This document shows, piece by piece, positions 33,056 through 40,375 of a DNA stretch of 43,219 nucleotides. The stretch covers positions 1 to 43,219 of the forward strand of contig CAYFUL010000005.1 in the NCBI GenBank assembly GCA_964346375.1, in the 5' to 3' direction. Numbering within the stretch: position 1 is the first letter of the stretch; each line of letters opens with the position of its first letter. The notes under the pieces are model-generated. The model was not told the DNA's origin and did no database searches. It saw only the letters and a list, made by a program, of their open reading frames with translations. The position numbers were made by a program, and so were the translations under genes. The DNA is from CAYFUL01 sp964346375 (GTDB lineage: Bacteria; Bacillota; Clostridia; Tissierellales; Peptoniphilaceae).

Positions 33056-34107
33056 TACATATCCTCTATTTCCTTTAGTAATTCATCTAAGAGATCTTCT
33101 TCTTTAACCTGTTTTACAACGACACCCTTTTTAAAAATAACTCCATATCCATTACCACCAGCAATTCCAATATCGGCTTCCTTTGCTTCTCCCGGGCCAT
33201 TAACTGGGCAACCCATAAGAGCTACGTTTAAATTCTTATCTAGTTTTTCAAGTCTTCTACTTGCCTCTTCCACTAGCTCTATAAGTGAAATTTTAGTCCT
33301 TCCACAAGTTGGACAGGAGATAATATTTATTCCATCCTTTAAAAGATTTAGAGACTTTAAAATTTCTCTCCCAACTTTTATTTCCTCTACTGGATCTGAA
33401 GTAAGGGAAACTCGAATAGTATCACCAATTCCCTCAGAGAGAAGTGTACCAATTCCAACTGCACTTTTTATTGCACCTTGAAATGGTAGCCCCGCTTCGG
33501 TAATTCCCAAGTGGAGAGGATAGTCCTTCATTTCGGAAAACTTTCTGTATAATTTTACTGAAAGATTCACATCACTTGCCTTTAGTGAAACTTTAATATC
33601 GAAGAAATTCATCTCCTCCAGTATGCGAATTTCATCTATGGCAGAAATACAAATGGAGTTTTCATTTACTCCACCATATTTATCAAGGTGTTCCCTTTTA
33701 ATTGAACCAGAGTTTACTCCAATTCTTATGGGAATATTGTACTCTTTACAAGCATTTACTACTTCTTGTACTTTCCATTTTTCTCCAATGTTTCCTGGAT
33801 TTATTCTAAGGCAGTCTACCCCACCTTCTACAGATGCAAGGGCAAGTTTGTAATCAAACTGTACATCTGCAACAGCTGGAATTGAAATACGAGATTTTAT
33901 TTTTTTTATAGAAGCTGCATCCTCTAGGTCATTTACTGCAAAGCGAATAATATCGCATCCTGCCTCTTCTAATTTTAAAATTTGCTCAACTGTTGAGTCG
34001 ACATCCTTAGTTATGGTATTGGTCATAGACTGTACAGTAATGGGATTATCTCCTCCAACTTTTACATTTCCAACATTTATAACTCTAGTTTTTTTTCTAT
34101 CTATCAT
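33055..34107 (-). CDS. ispG: 4-hydroxy-3-methylbut-2-en-1-yl diphosphate synthase (flavodoxin) IspG
   Basis: IspG is the [4Fe-4S] enzyme that converts MEcPP to HMBPP in the MEP isoprenoid pathway. Visible are the N-terminal TIM-barrel opening VQSMTNT, the substrate-binding RFAVND and RIGVNSGS stretches, and the cluster cysteines in SCPTCGRT and GCPVNGPGEA near the C-terminus. I prefer the ATG at 34107, four bases after GGGGA (350 residues). An ATG at 34122 shares ATGA with the rseP stop but has no ribosome binding site. The product feeds DMAPP for MiaA and the prenyl chain for UppS. dxr, usually nearby between cdsA and rseP, is absent from this cluster. Confidence 0.96.
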   Translation of the reverse strand: MIDRKKTRVINVGNVKVGGDNPITVQSMTNTITKDVDSTVEQILKLEEAGCDIIRFAVNDLEDAASIKKIKSRISIPAVADVQFDYKLALASVEGGVDCLRINPGNIGEKWKVQEVVNACKEYNIPIRIGVNSGSIKREHLDKYGGVNENSICISAIDEIRILEEMNFFDIKVSLKASDVNLSVKLYRKFSEMKDYPLHLGITEAGLPFQGAIKSAVGIGTLLSEGIGDTIRVSLTSDPVEEIKVGREILKSLNLLKDGINIISCPTCGRTKISLIELVEEASRRLEKLDKNLNVALMGCPVNGPGEAKEADIGIAGGNGYGVIFKKGVVVKQVKEEDLLDELLKEIEDM

Positions 34108-34118
34108 AATTTCCCCAA

Positions 34119-35122
34119 TCATCTTATAAGTGAAGGTATATCATTAAATAGAGTAATAAAAATCATTAAACCAAAGAGAAATGCCATACCAATAGCATTT
34201 ATAATATACTCATACTTTCGATCTATGGATTTTCCTCTAATACCCTCAATTATTAACATTATCGCCCTTCCACCATCAAGTGCTGGTATTGGTAGAAGGT
34301 TTACTATTCCAATATTTGCAGAGATTACCCCTAAAATACTTACTAGGTTAATTACACCCCTTGCCGTCTCTTCGCCTATTATCTTTACCACACCAACAGG
34401 TCCAGAAAGCATATTCATACTAAATTCACCGGTGAAGNNNNNNNNNNAAACAGGGTAAATATTGAGCCAATTATTGAGATAGTAGTACGGAAAGCAGCAG
34501 AAATTGAAGAACCAAGGCTTTTATCCGCCTTAGATACTATTCCAATTTGATACCTACCGTCCTTTTTAACGGCTTCAATTTGTAAGTCAACTTCCATACC
34601 GCCTCTACTAATTACGGCAGAAATTTCACCCTTTTCAGAAGCCATAATACTATTTACAACATCATTCCATGTAGAGGTGGATTTTCCATTTATATTTATT
34701 ATTCTATCTCCAGGGAGAATTCCTGCAATTTGTGCTGGAGAATTTTCTACTACACCTTCAATAATATTGGTCTGGACTCCAACGGAAAGACCCACCATTA
34801 AAAATGCAATAAATGCAAGAATAAAGTTCATTGTCGCCCCAGCTAGTACAACTGCAAGTCTCTTTGAAACAGGAGCATTGTTAAAACTTCTTGCGTCAGC
34901 GCTTTCCTCATCCTCTCCCTCCATTGCTACATATCCTCCAATGGGAAGTGCCCTTAATGAATAGAGAGTTTCACCCTTTTGAGATGTATAAAGTCCTGGA
35001 CCCATTCCTATTGAAAATTCATTTACCTTTATATCAGATAATTTAGCCACAATAAAGTGACCAAATTCGTGTATTACTATTACTAATAAAAAAACTATTA
35101 TAGAACCTATTAAGGTAGCCAT
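34119..35122 (-). CDS. rseP: Site-2 zinc metalloprotease RseP/RasP (interrupted by a 10-N assembly gap)
   Basis: This membrane protease cuts anti-sigma factors and signal-peptide remnants inside the membrane. Residues H18-E19-F20-G21-H22 form the zinc motif in the first membrane helix. A PDZ domain follows (VENSPAQIAGILPGDRI), then the second active-site motif LDGGR near the C-terminus in the segment LLPIPALDGGR. The gap at 34438-34447 splits the reading frame into two pieces, but they join naturally: the left part ends SIFTLF and the right begins FTGEFSMNMLSGPVG, as in intact family members. About 330 residues in total, similar to clostridial members. The ATG has an AGGAGG site. It lies between cdsA and ispG. 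Confidence 0.93.
34438..34447. other. Assembly gap (10 N) in rseP
   Basis: Ten undetermined bases interrupt rseP. As in the rbfA gap, the flanking frames require a true length with remainder 2 when divided by 3, so the apparent frameshift is an artefact of a fixed-size spacer. Confidence 0.97.
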
Positions 35123-35130
35123 ACTTCCTC

Positions 35131-35898
35131 CTAAAATGTTATTAAAAAAAGCATATAGGTTAAAGGAATTATAAATAGTATACTGTCAAATCTATCGAGA
35201 AGTCCTCCATGACCTGGTAAAATTTGAGAATAGTCTTTAATTCCACAAAGTCTTTTGATTTTTGAGGCAAAGAGATCTCCAACTTGTGCAAATACAGAAG
35301 AAAATACTACAAGTAATATTGATACTATACTAATCTCAATATTGGTATAGTGAAAAAATACTACCCCAAGGATAGTTGCACCTAGTACTCCTCCAATTGC
35401 ACCTTCTACACTTTTATTTGGGCTTACAGATGGTATTAACTTATGGCGACCAAATTTTGAACCTACTAGGTAGGCAAATGTATCTGTAGAAAAACCAACT
35501 AAAAATACGAAGTAAAGAAGTGGTGTTCCCTCTAAATACTGTAAGAGATTAATAATATATACTCCATAGATACAGGAAAATATAGTATACACACTTGTAT
35601 TAAGTTCCATAGTTGTAAAAACCATATCTGCTGCAAGTATTAAAAATACTATTAGTATTACTATCTCCAATCTAATTTTTAAAATGGAAAAGATAAAAGT
35701 CAATATTGCACCAAAGTACAAGACCTTTGTATTTAATCCTATATCTATATTTTTTAAGGCATTGGAAAGTTCTCTAACCATTCCAAGGGATAGAAGTAGT
35801 ATTCCAACCTTTAAAAAAATATTTCCCAAGTATAAAACGAGTCCAAGAATTATTACTCCAACAACTCCAGTTAAAACTCTCTTTTGAAATTCTGACAA
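35131..35898 (-). CDS. cdsA: Phosphatidate cytidylyltransferase CdsA
   Basis: CdsA makes CDP-diacylglycerol from phosphatidate and CTP, the branch point for membrane phospholipids. The 255-residue protein has about seven membrane segments and the C-terminal family signature KRLCGIKDYSQILPGHGG followed by LLDRFDS, which binds metal and CTP. The start is TTG at 35898, directly after the uppS stop, with GGAGG in the end of uppS. No ATG lies close. The product supplies PgsA, also encoded in this window. In related bacteria dxr follows; here rseP follows directly. Confidence 0.95.
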   Translation of the reverse strand: MSEFQKRVLTGVVGVIILGLVLYLGNIFLKVGILLLSLGMVRELSNALKNIDIGLNTKVLYFGAILTFIFSILKIRLEIVILIVFLILAADMVFTTMELNTSVYTIFSCIYGVYIINLLQYLEGTPLLYFVFLVGFSTDTFAYLVGSKFGRHKLIPSVSPNKSVEGAIGGVLGATILGVVFFHYTNIEISIVSILLVVFSSVFAQVGDLFASKIKRLCGIKDYSQILPGHGGLLDRFDSILFIIPLTYMLFLITF

Positions 35899-36621
35899 TT
35901 ACAGTCCTCCAAATCTCCTATTCCTAAGCTGAAATTCATATAGCGCCTTATAGTAGACATCTTTAGTGAAATCTGGCCAAAGTACATCGGAAAACCAAAA
36001 CTCACTATATGCCAACTGGTACAACATAAAATTACTAACCCTTAGTTCACCACTAGGTCGAATAAGAAGATCTAATTCATCCTGTCCACTTGTGTATAAG
36101 TAATCGCTAAATTTTTCATCAATACTATCTAGGGAGATAGAATTGTTCTTATAGTCCTCTGCAATTAATTTTGCAGCTCTAATAATTTCATCCCTACCTC
36201 CGTAGTTTAAACCTATATTAATAATCATTTTATCATTATCTTTACTTTGTATCAATGCAGTATTTACTTCATCTACTACAGCCTTTGGGAACTTGGTATA
36301 ATCTCCCATTACATTTATTTTTACATTGTTTTTCAAAATTTTATTAAGCCATGTCTTAATGTAGAGGATTAATAATTCTTCTATTTTTGAAATCTCCTCT
36401 TCTGGTCTCTTCCAATTCTCTGTAGAAAAAGCGTATAACGATAGTGATTTTATTCCAAGTTCATAGGACGCTTCAACTATATCAACTACCCTCTTGGCAC
36501 CCTCTCTATGTCCTAAATATCTAGGTAGTCCTCTACTCTTTGCCCATCTTCCATTTCCGTCCATAATTATTCCAACGTGTTTTGGAATAGCCTGTAGATC
36601 TAATTTCTCTAAGTAGTCCAT
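35899..36621 (-). CDS. uppS: Isoprenyl (undecaprenyl) diphosphate synthase UppS
   Basis: UppS condenses farnesyl diphosphate with eight isopentenyl units in cis to make the C55 carrier lipid for peptidoglycan. The 240 residues contain IIMDGNGRWAKSRG with the catalytic aspartate (D21), GHREGAK, LSLYAFSTENWKRP and DLLIRPSGELRVSNF, all family hallmarks. The ATG follows AGGAGGAAT. The frr terminator ends directly at that ribosome binding site, leaving no space for a promoter. Confidence 0.97.
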   Translation of the reverse strand: MDYLEKLDLQAIPKHVGIIMDGNGRWAKSRGLPRYLGHREGAKRVVDIVEASYELGIKSLSLYAFSTENWKRPEEEISKIEELLILYIKTWLNKILKNNVKINVMGDYTKFPKAVVDEVNTALIQSKDNDKMIINIGLNYGGRDEIIRAAKLIAEDYKNNSISLDSIDEKFSDYLYTSGQDELDLLIRPSGELRVSNFMLYQLAYSEFWFSDVLWPDFTKDVYYKALYEFQLRNRRFGGL

Positions 36622-36630
36622 ATTCCTCCT

Positions 36631-36655
36631 AAAAAAAAAGCCCCGTTGGGGCTTT
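36631..36655 (-). terminator. Intrinsic terminator between frr and uppS
   Basis: An AAAGCCCC/GGGGCTTT stem (36637-36644 with 36648-36655, three-base loop) is followed on the minus strand by a run of nine T residues and then AGGAGG of uppS. Confidence 0.92.
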
Positions 36656-36657
36656 AA

Positions 36658-37215
36658 TTATATTTCCATTAATTCGTCTTCTTTTTTCTTGGTAATACTA
36701 TCTATTTCTCCAATTAACTTATCTGTAAGCTTTTGAATATCCTCTTCTGCGCCTACTCTTTCATCTTCAGTAAGTTCTTTATTTTTTTCCATCTTCTTAA
36801 CGTCTTCCATTGCTTCACGTCTAATATTTCTAACTGCAACTTTTGCGTTTTCAGAAGATTTTTTTACTACTTTAATAAAGTTCTTTCTACCCTCTTCAGT
36901 TAATTGAGGAATATTTAATCTAACAACCTTTCCATCATTAGATGGATTAAGTCCAAGGTCAGACTTTAGTATAGCTTTTTCAATTGCAGGAATGATTGAT
37001 TCATCCCATGGTTGAATAACAAGAAGTCTTGCCTCTGGTGCAGAAATACCTGAAATTTGGTTAAGTGGTGTTTCCTGACCATAGTAATCGATTTTTATAT
37101 TATTTAATAGTGCAGGATTAGCTCTTCCAGCTCTAATGGTCTGTAATTCATCTTCAAATACAGATATGGTTTTTTTCATTCTATTTTCAGAATCTCTCAT
37201 TAAATCCTTTATCAT
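36658..37215 (-). CDS. frr: Ribosome recycling factor
   Basis: RRF, with EF-G, splits ribosomes after termination. The 185 residues are full length and show the N-terminal helix, the TIRAGRANPALLNNIKIDYYG segment in shorter conserved blocks, LNQISGISAPEARLL, and the C-terminal helical hairpin with VRNIRREAMEDVKK. The ATG follows AGGAGGATAGT nine bases after pyrH. The rpsB-tsf-pyrH-frr order is the textbook bacterial arrangement. Confidence 0.98.
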   Translation of the reverse strand: MIKDLMRDSENRMKKTISVFEDELQTIRAGRANPALLNNIKIDYYGQETPLNQISGISAPEARLLVIQPWDESIIPAIEKAILKSDLGLNPSNDGKVVRLNIPQLTEEGRKNFIKVVKKSSENAKVAVRNIRREAMEDVKKMEKNKELTEDERVGAEEDIQKLTDKLIGEIDSITKKKEDELMEI

Positions 37216-37224
37216 ACTATCCTC

Positions 37225-37932
37225 CTATTTAACTCTGGTACCAATTACCTTTCCCTTAATAACATCTACCATGTTACTAGGTTCATCAATACCAACAACT
37301 ATTAAGTCTATATTATTGTCCATACATAGAGAAGTTGCTGTAGAATCCATAATTTTTAATTCCTTACTTAGTATTTCATGGTAAGTAAGTTCATCATATT
37401 TTTTAGCTTGGGGATTTACTTTTGGGTCTGAATCATAAATACCGTCTACCCCTTTTTTTGCAAGTAGAATTACATCTGCACCAATTTCTGCTGCCCTAAG
37501 AGCTGCAGTTGTATCAGTTGAAAAGTATGGATTTCCAGTTCCTGCTGAGAAAATTACTACTCTTCCCTTTTCAAGATGTCTAATAGCACGTCTTCTAATA
37601 TATGGCTCTGCAACTTCCTTCATTTCAATTGCAGTTTGAACTCTAGTAACTACTCCCATATGCTCTAGTGAATCCTGTAGTGCAAGGGCATTCATAATAG
37701 TTCCAAGCATCCCCATATAATCAGATGTTGCCCTCTCCATAGTTTGGGCATCTCTTCCTCTCCAGAAGTTTCCACCTCCAACTACAACAGAGGTTTCAAC
37801 TCCAAGTTCATGAATCTCCTTAATCTTACTTGCAATTGTATCTACAATCTTAGAGTCGATTCCAACGCCTCTTTCTCCTGCCATGGCTTCTCCACTAAGC
37901 TTTAATACAACTCTTTTATATTTTGGATCCAT
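37225..37932 (-). CDS. pyrH: UMP kinase PyrH
   Basis: PyrH phosphorylates UMP to UDP and belongs to the amino acid kinase fold, unlike eukaryotic UMP kinases. Motifs are KRVVLKLSGEAMAG at the N-terminus, VVGGGNFWRGR, MGMLGTIMNALALQD, FSAGTGNPYFSTDTTAALRA and a C-terminal aspartate-rich stretch. The 235 residues are full length. The ATG follows GGAGTTAAT nine bases after tsf. It provides pyrimidine nucleotides for RNA and peptidoglycan precursors. Confidence 0.98.
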   Translation of the reverse strand: MDPKYKRVVLKLSGEAMAGERGVGIDSKIVDTIASKIKEIHELGVETSVVVGGGNFWRGRDAQTMERATSDYMGMLGTIMNALALQDSLEHMGVVTRVQTAIEMKEVAEPYIRRRAIRHLEKGRVVIFSAGTGNPYFSTDTTAALRAAEIGADVILLAKKGVDGIYDSDPKVNPQAKKYDELTYHEILSKELKIMDSTATSLCMDNNIDLIVVGIDEPSNMVDVIKGKVIGTRVK

Positions 37933-37941
37933 ATTAACTCC

Positions 37942-38589
37942 TTAATTGCCCATTTGTTTAGCTACTTCTTCTGCAAAGTCCTCTTCTTTTTTCTCTAATC
38001 CTTCTCCAACTTCGTATCTTACAAATCTTCTAATTTTAATGTTTTCACCGATTTTTGCAATAAGGTTATTTAATAATTCTCCTACTGTTACATCTGGGTC
38101 CTTAATGAATTTTTGGTCAAGTAGTACAATTTCTTCATAGAATTTTTCTAATCTACCTTCAACCATTTTTTCAATAATCTTTTCAGGTTTATTTTCGTTT
38201 CTAGCTTGTTCTGTTAATACAGTTTTTTCATGCTCTATTTCTGCAGCTGGTACTTCTTCTCTAGTTACATACTTAGGGCTAGAAGCAGCAACTTGCATTG
38301 CCATATCTCTTACAAATTGTTTAAATTCGTCATTTTTAGCAACAAAGTCAGTTTCAGAGTTTACTTCGATAATAACTCCAATTCTTCCACCGTGGATGTA
38401 GGAATCAACTAGACCTTCAGAAGCAATTCTGCTAGCTTTTTTAGCTGCTGAAGCAAGTCCCTTTTCTCTAAGAAGGTCCATTGCTCTATCAATATCTCCT
38501 TCAACCTCTACTAAAACCTTTTTACAGTCCATCATTCCTGCCCCAGATTTTTCTCTTAATTCCTTAATCATTTGTGCATCAATTTTCAT
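37942..38589 (-). CDS. tsf: Elongation factor Ts (short form)
   Basis: EF-Ts recharges EF-Tu with GTP. The N-terminal UBA-like module (KELREKSGAGMMDCKKVLVE) and the core with VNSETDFVAKNDEF are intact. At 215 residues it is shorter than the roughly 280-300 residues of E. coli or Bacillus EF-Ts, and so lacks much of the second half of the duplicated core; short forms are known elsewhere, for example in Thermus. The protein ends in an acidic, lysine-bearing helix (EGLEKKEEDFAEEVAKQ). The ATG is about 12 bases from AGGAGG, longer than ideal. A terminator separates it from rpsB. Confidence 0.96.
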   Translation of the reverse strand: MKIDAQMIKELREKSGAGMMDCKKVLVEVEGDIDRAMDLLREKGLASAAKKASRIASEGLVDSYIHGGRIGVIIEVNSETDFVAKNDEFKQFVRDMAMQVAASSPKYVTREEVPAAEIEHEKTVLTEQARNENKPEKIIEKMVEGRLEKFYEEIVLLDQKFIKDPDVTVGELLNNLIAKIGENIKIRRFVRYEVGEGLEKKEEDFAEEVAKQMGN

Positions 38590-38606
38590 TTTACTTCATT
38601 ACCTCC

Positions 38607-38638
38607 TAAAAAAAAGAGTTCTATGCTAAGAACTCTTT
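38607..38638 (-). terminator. Intrinsic terminator between rpsB and tsf
   Basis: A 10-bp stem (38613-38622 with 38629-38638, six-base loop) is followed on the minus strand by T residues that run straight into AGGAGG of tsf. It begins within six bases of the rpsB stop codon. Confidence 0.88.
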
Positions 38639-38643
38639 ATTAT

Positions 38644-39429
38644 TTATTCTAATTCACCATTATCTTGTGCCATTTCAGCCTCTTCTACTACTACCTCAGC
38701 ATCTTCTGTAGTAAGAATTTCTTCAGTTTCATAGGAGACTTCTTCATAATCAACAGTTTGAGAACCTTGTTTTCCTTCTAAAGCTGCATTGGCAATTGTT
38801 TCAGTAATTAGTTTAACGGCTCTAATAGCATCATCATTTCCCGGTATTGGAAAGTTTAATTCATCAGGGTCACAGTTTGTATCTACAATACCAACTACAG
38901 GAATCCCTAAAATTTGTGCCTCTTTAACTGCAATCATTTCCTTCTTTGGATCAACTACAAAAAGTGCATCTGGAACTCTGTCCATTTCCTTAATTCCGCC
39001 TAGGAATTTTTCAAGTCTTTCTCTTTCATGTCTAAGTTGGATAACTTCCTTCTTTGGAAGTACATCAAATCTTCCATCAGTTTCCATTTCTGTAAGGTCT
39101 TGTAGACGTTCGATTCTCTTTCTAATTGTCTTATAGTTTGTAAGTAAACCACCTAACCATCTTTGGTTAATGTATGGCATTCCACATTTCTTTGCTTCTT
39201 TTTCTATTGCATCTTGAGCCTGCTTTTTAGTACCAACAAATAGAATCTTTCCACCGTCTTCTGTAAGATCTTTTACGAAAGTATAAGCTTCTTCAACTTT
39301 CTTTACAGTTTTTTGTAGGTCTATTATATAGATACCATTTCTCTCAGTGAAGATGAATCTAGCCATTTTAGGGTTCCATCTTCTAGTTTGGTGTCCAAAG
39401 TGTACACCGGCTTCCAATAAGTTTTTCAT
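38644..39429 (-). CDS. rpsB: 30S ribosomal protein S2
   Basis: S2 binds late to the 30S subunit. I place the start at the ATG at 39429, which has an AGGAGG site and begins MKNLLEAGVHFGHQTRRWNP, as in the family. A longer reading frame starting at 39498 adds 23 residues without similarity to S2 and runs through the leader structure; it is rejected. The product is about 261 residues, with FVGTKKQAQD, NQRWLGGLLTN and VVGIVDTNCDPD. The C-terminal end is an acidic tail of about 30 residues. A strong promoter and a foldable leader lie upstream. Confidence 0.97.
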   Translation of the reverse strand: MKNLLEAGVHFGHQTRRWNPKMARFIFTERNGIYIIDLQKTVKKVEEAYTFVKDLTEDGGKILFVGTKKQAQDAIEKEAKKCGMPYINQRWLGGLLTNYKTIRKRIERLQDLTEMETDGRFDVLPKKEVIQLRHERERLEKFLGGIKEMDRVPDALFVVDPKKEMIAVKEAQILGIPVVGIVDTNCDPDELNFPIPGNDDAIRAVKLITETIANAALEGKQGSQTVDYEEVSYETEEILTTEDAEVVVEEAEMAQDNGELE

Positions 39430-39451
39430 TGATTCCTCCTGTTTATTCCTC

Positions 39452-39507
39452 CATTTACATCTCACAGATAGAGGACAATTAAGCAACTCTCTATCCATCA
39501 GTAAATG
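39452..39507 (-). promoter_or_regulatory. Structured leader of rpsB, candidate autoregulatory RNA
   Basis: The minus-strand leader can fold into two nested stems. The outer stem pairs 39501-39507 with 39452-39458 (CATTTAC with GTAAATG). The inner stem pairs 39489-39495 with 39467-39473 (GATAGAG with CTCTATC). The 3' side of the outer stem abuts a GGAGG sequence, about 15 bases before the AGGAGG used by rpsB. Ribosomal protein leaders often carry such control sites. Confidence 0.45.
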
Positions 39508-39527
39508 TGCATTTTAATACCTCAAAT

Positions 39528-39556
39528 AGTATATATTATCTATTGTGTAAAGTCAA
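39528..39556 (-). promoter_or_regulatory. Strong rpsB promoter
   Basis: TTGACT (39551-39556) and TATACT (39528-39533) on the minus strand are separated by exactly 17 bases; each differs from consensus at one position. The -35 touches the stop codon of the upstream permease gene. It is expected to drive rpsB-tsf-pyrH-frr and, by read-through, genes further down. Confidence 0.82.
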
Positions 39557-40375
39557 TTAGTATTTTAGCTCCTTTGAATTATATGAAAGGTAAGTTAGAA
39601 GTAAAAATACTATAAATATTACTAGATTTACTACAAGGGGTATTATTTCAAATTGATAGGTTAACATCTTTATTGGTTTAAATACTTGGAATGGCATTAC
39701 ACTTGCTACAATACCAGGTACTTCGTTTCTAACCTTGCTAATAATTGTAATTGCTACAATAAATAGTACAAATAGTACAGAAACAGATTCTGCATGGTTA
39801 TTTGTCTTGGCAAGGGATGAGAAAAAGTGTCCAATAGACATAAATACAAGTCCACATCCTAGTATTCCAATAAATATTTTAATTATATCAATACCGATTT
39901 CAATTGTACTTACACTATCCTGTTTAATAGCCACTGCTATACCAAAGGTTGCTCCTGCAAGAATTATTAAGAACAACAAGTAAGTAAGTATATTTGCTAA
40001 AAACTTCTGTGTAACTATTTCAGACCTACTAACGGAGCCTGAATAGATATACTGAATATTACCTGTTCCTTGTTCTCTAGAAAGAGTTCCAGCTCCTAGT
40101 TGCATTGCAAACATGGATATTAGTACTGTAATATACTGGAATATAAAGGCAATATACTGTGAAAGATTTGCATAATCTATGCTCTCCTCTAGTCCAAGTA
40201 TATTTTTAAAAGTTGGATTTAATGTATTAATAAAGTTTTCAAATAAATCCTTAGTCTTATTATCTAACATAACCTGATAGAAAAGAAGTAATAGGCCTGT
40301 AAAGACTACTAAAACCAATGCCCAAGCTAACATCTTGGCAAAATTAAATTTTATTTCACGACCAAATAAGTTCAT
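39557..40375 (-). CDS. ABC-2 type transporter permease
   Basis: This is a 272-residue membrane protein with about six helices (near 14-35, 70-90, 125-150, 165-185, 195-215 and 245-266). The pattern, with a cytoplasmic loop SREQGTGNIQYIYSGS before the third helix, is that of ABC-2 permeases of the NosY or EcsB-like sort. The substrate cannot be told from sequence. The ATG shares TAATG with the stop of the ATPase gene, so the pair is translationally coupled and probably forms one complex. No terminator separates it from the rpsB promoter. Confidence 0.82.
   Translation of the reverse strand: MNLFGREIKFNFAKMLAWALVLVVFTGLLLLFYQVMLDNKTKDLFENFINTLNPTFKNILGLEESIDYANLSQYIAFIFQYITVLISMFAMQLGAGTLSREQGTGNIQYIYSGSVSRSEIVTQKFLANILTYLLFLIILAGATFGIAVAIKQDSVSTIEIGIDIIKIFIGILGCGLVFMSIGHFFSSLAKTNNHAESVSVLFVLFIVAITIISKVRNEVPGIVASVMPFQVFKPIKMLTYQFEIIPLVVNLVIFIVFLLLTYLSYNSKELKY

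Noticed and set aside
34119..34447. rseP taken as two genes or a frameshifted pseudogene
   Set aside because: The break coincides exactly with the 10-N gap, and sequence on both sides continues the same conserved protein.
39430..39498. 23-residue N-terminal extension of S2
   Set aside because: It has no S2 similarity, overlaps the leader hairpin and lacks a ribosome binding site, while the ATG at 39429 has AGGAGG.
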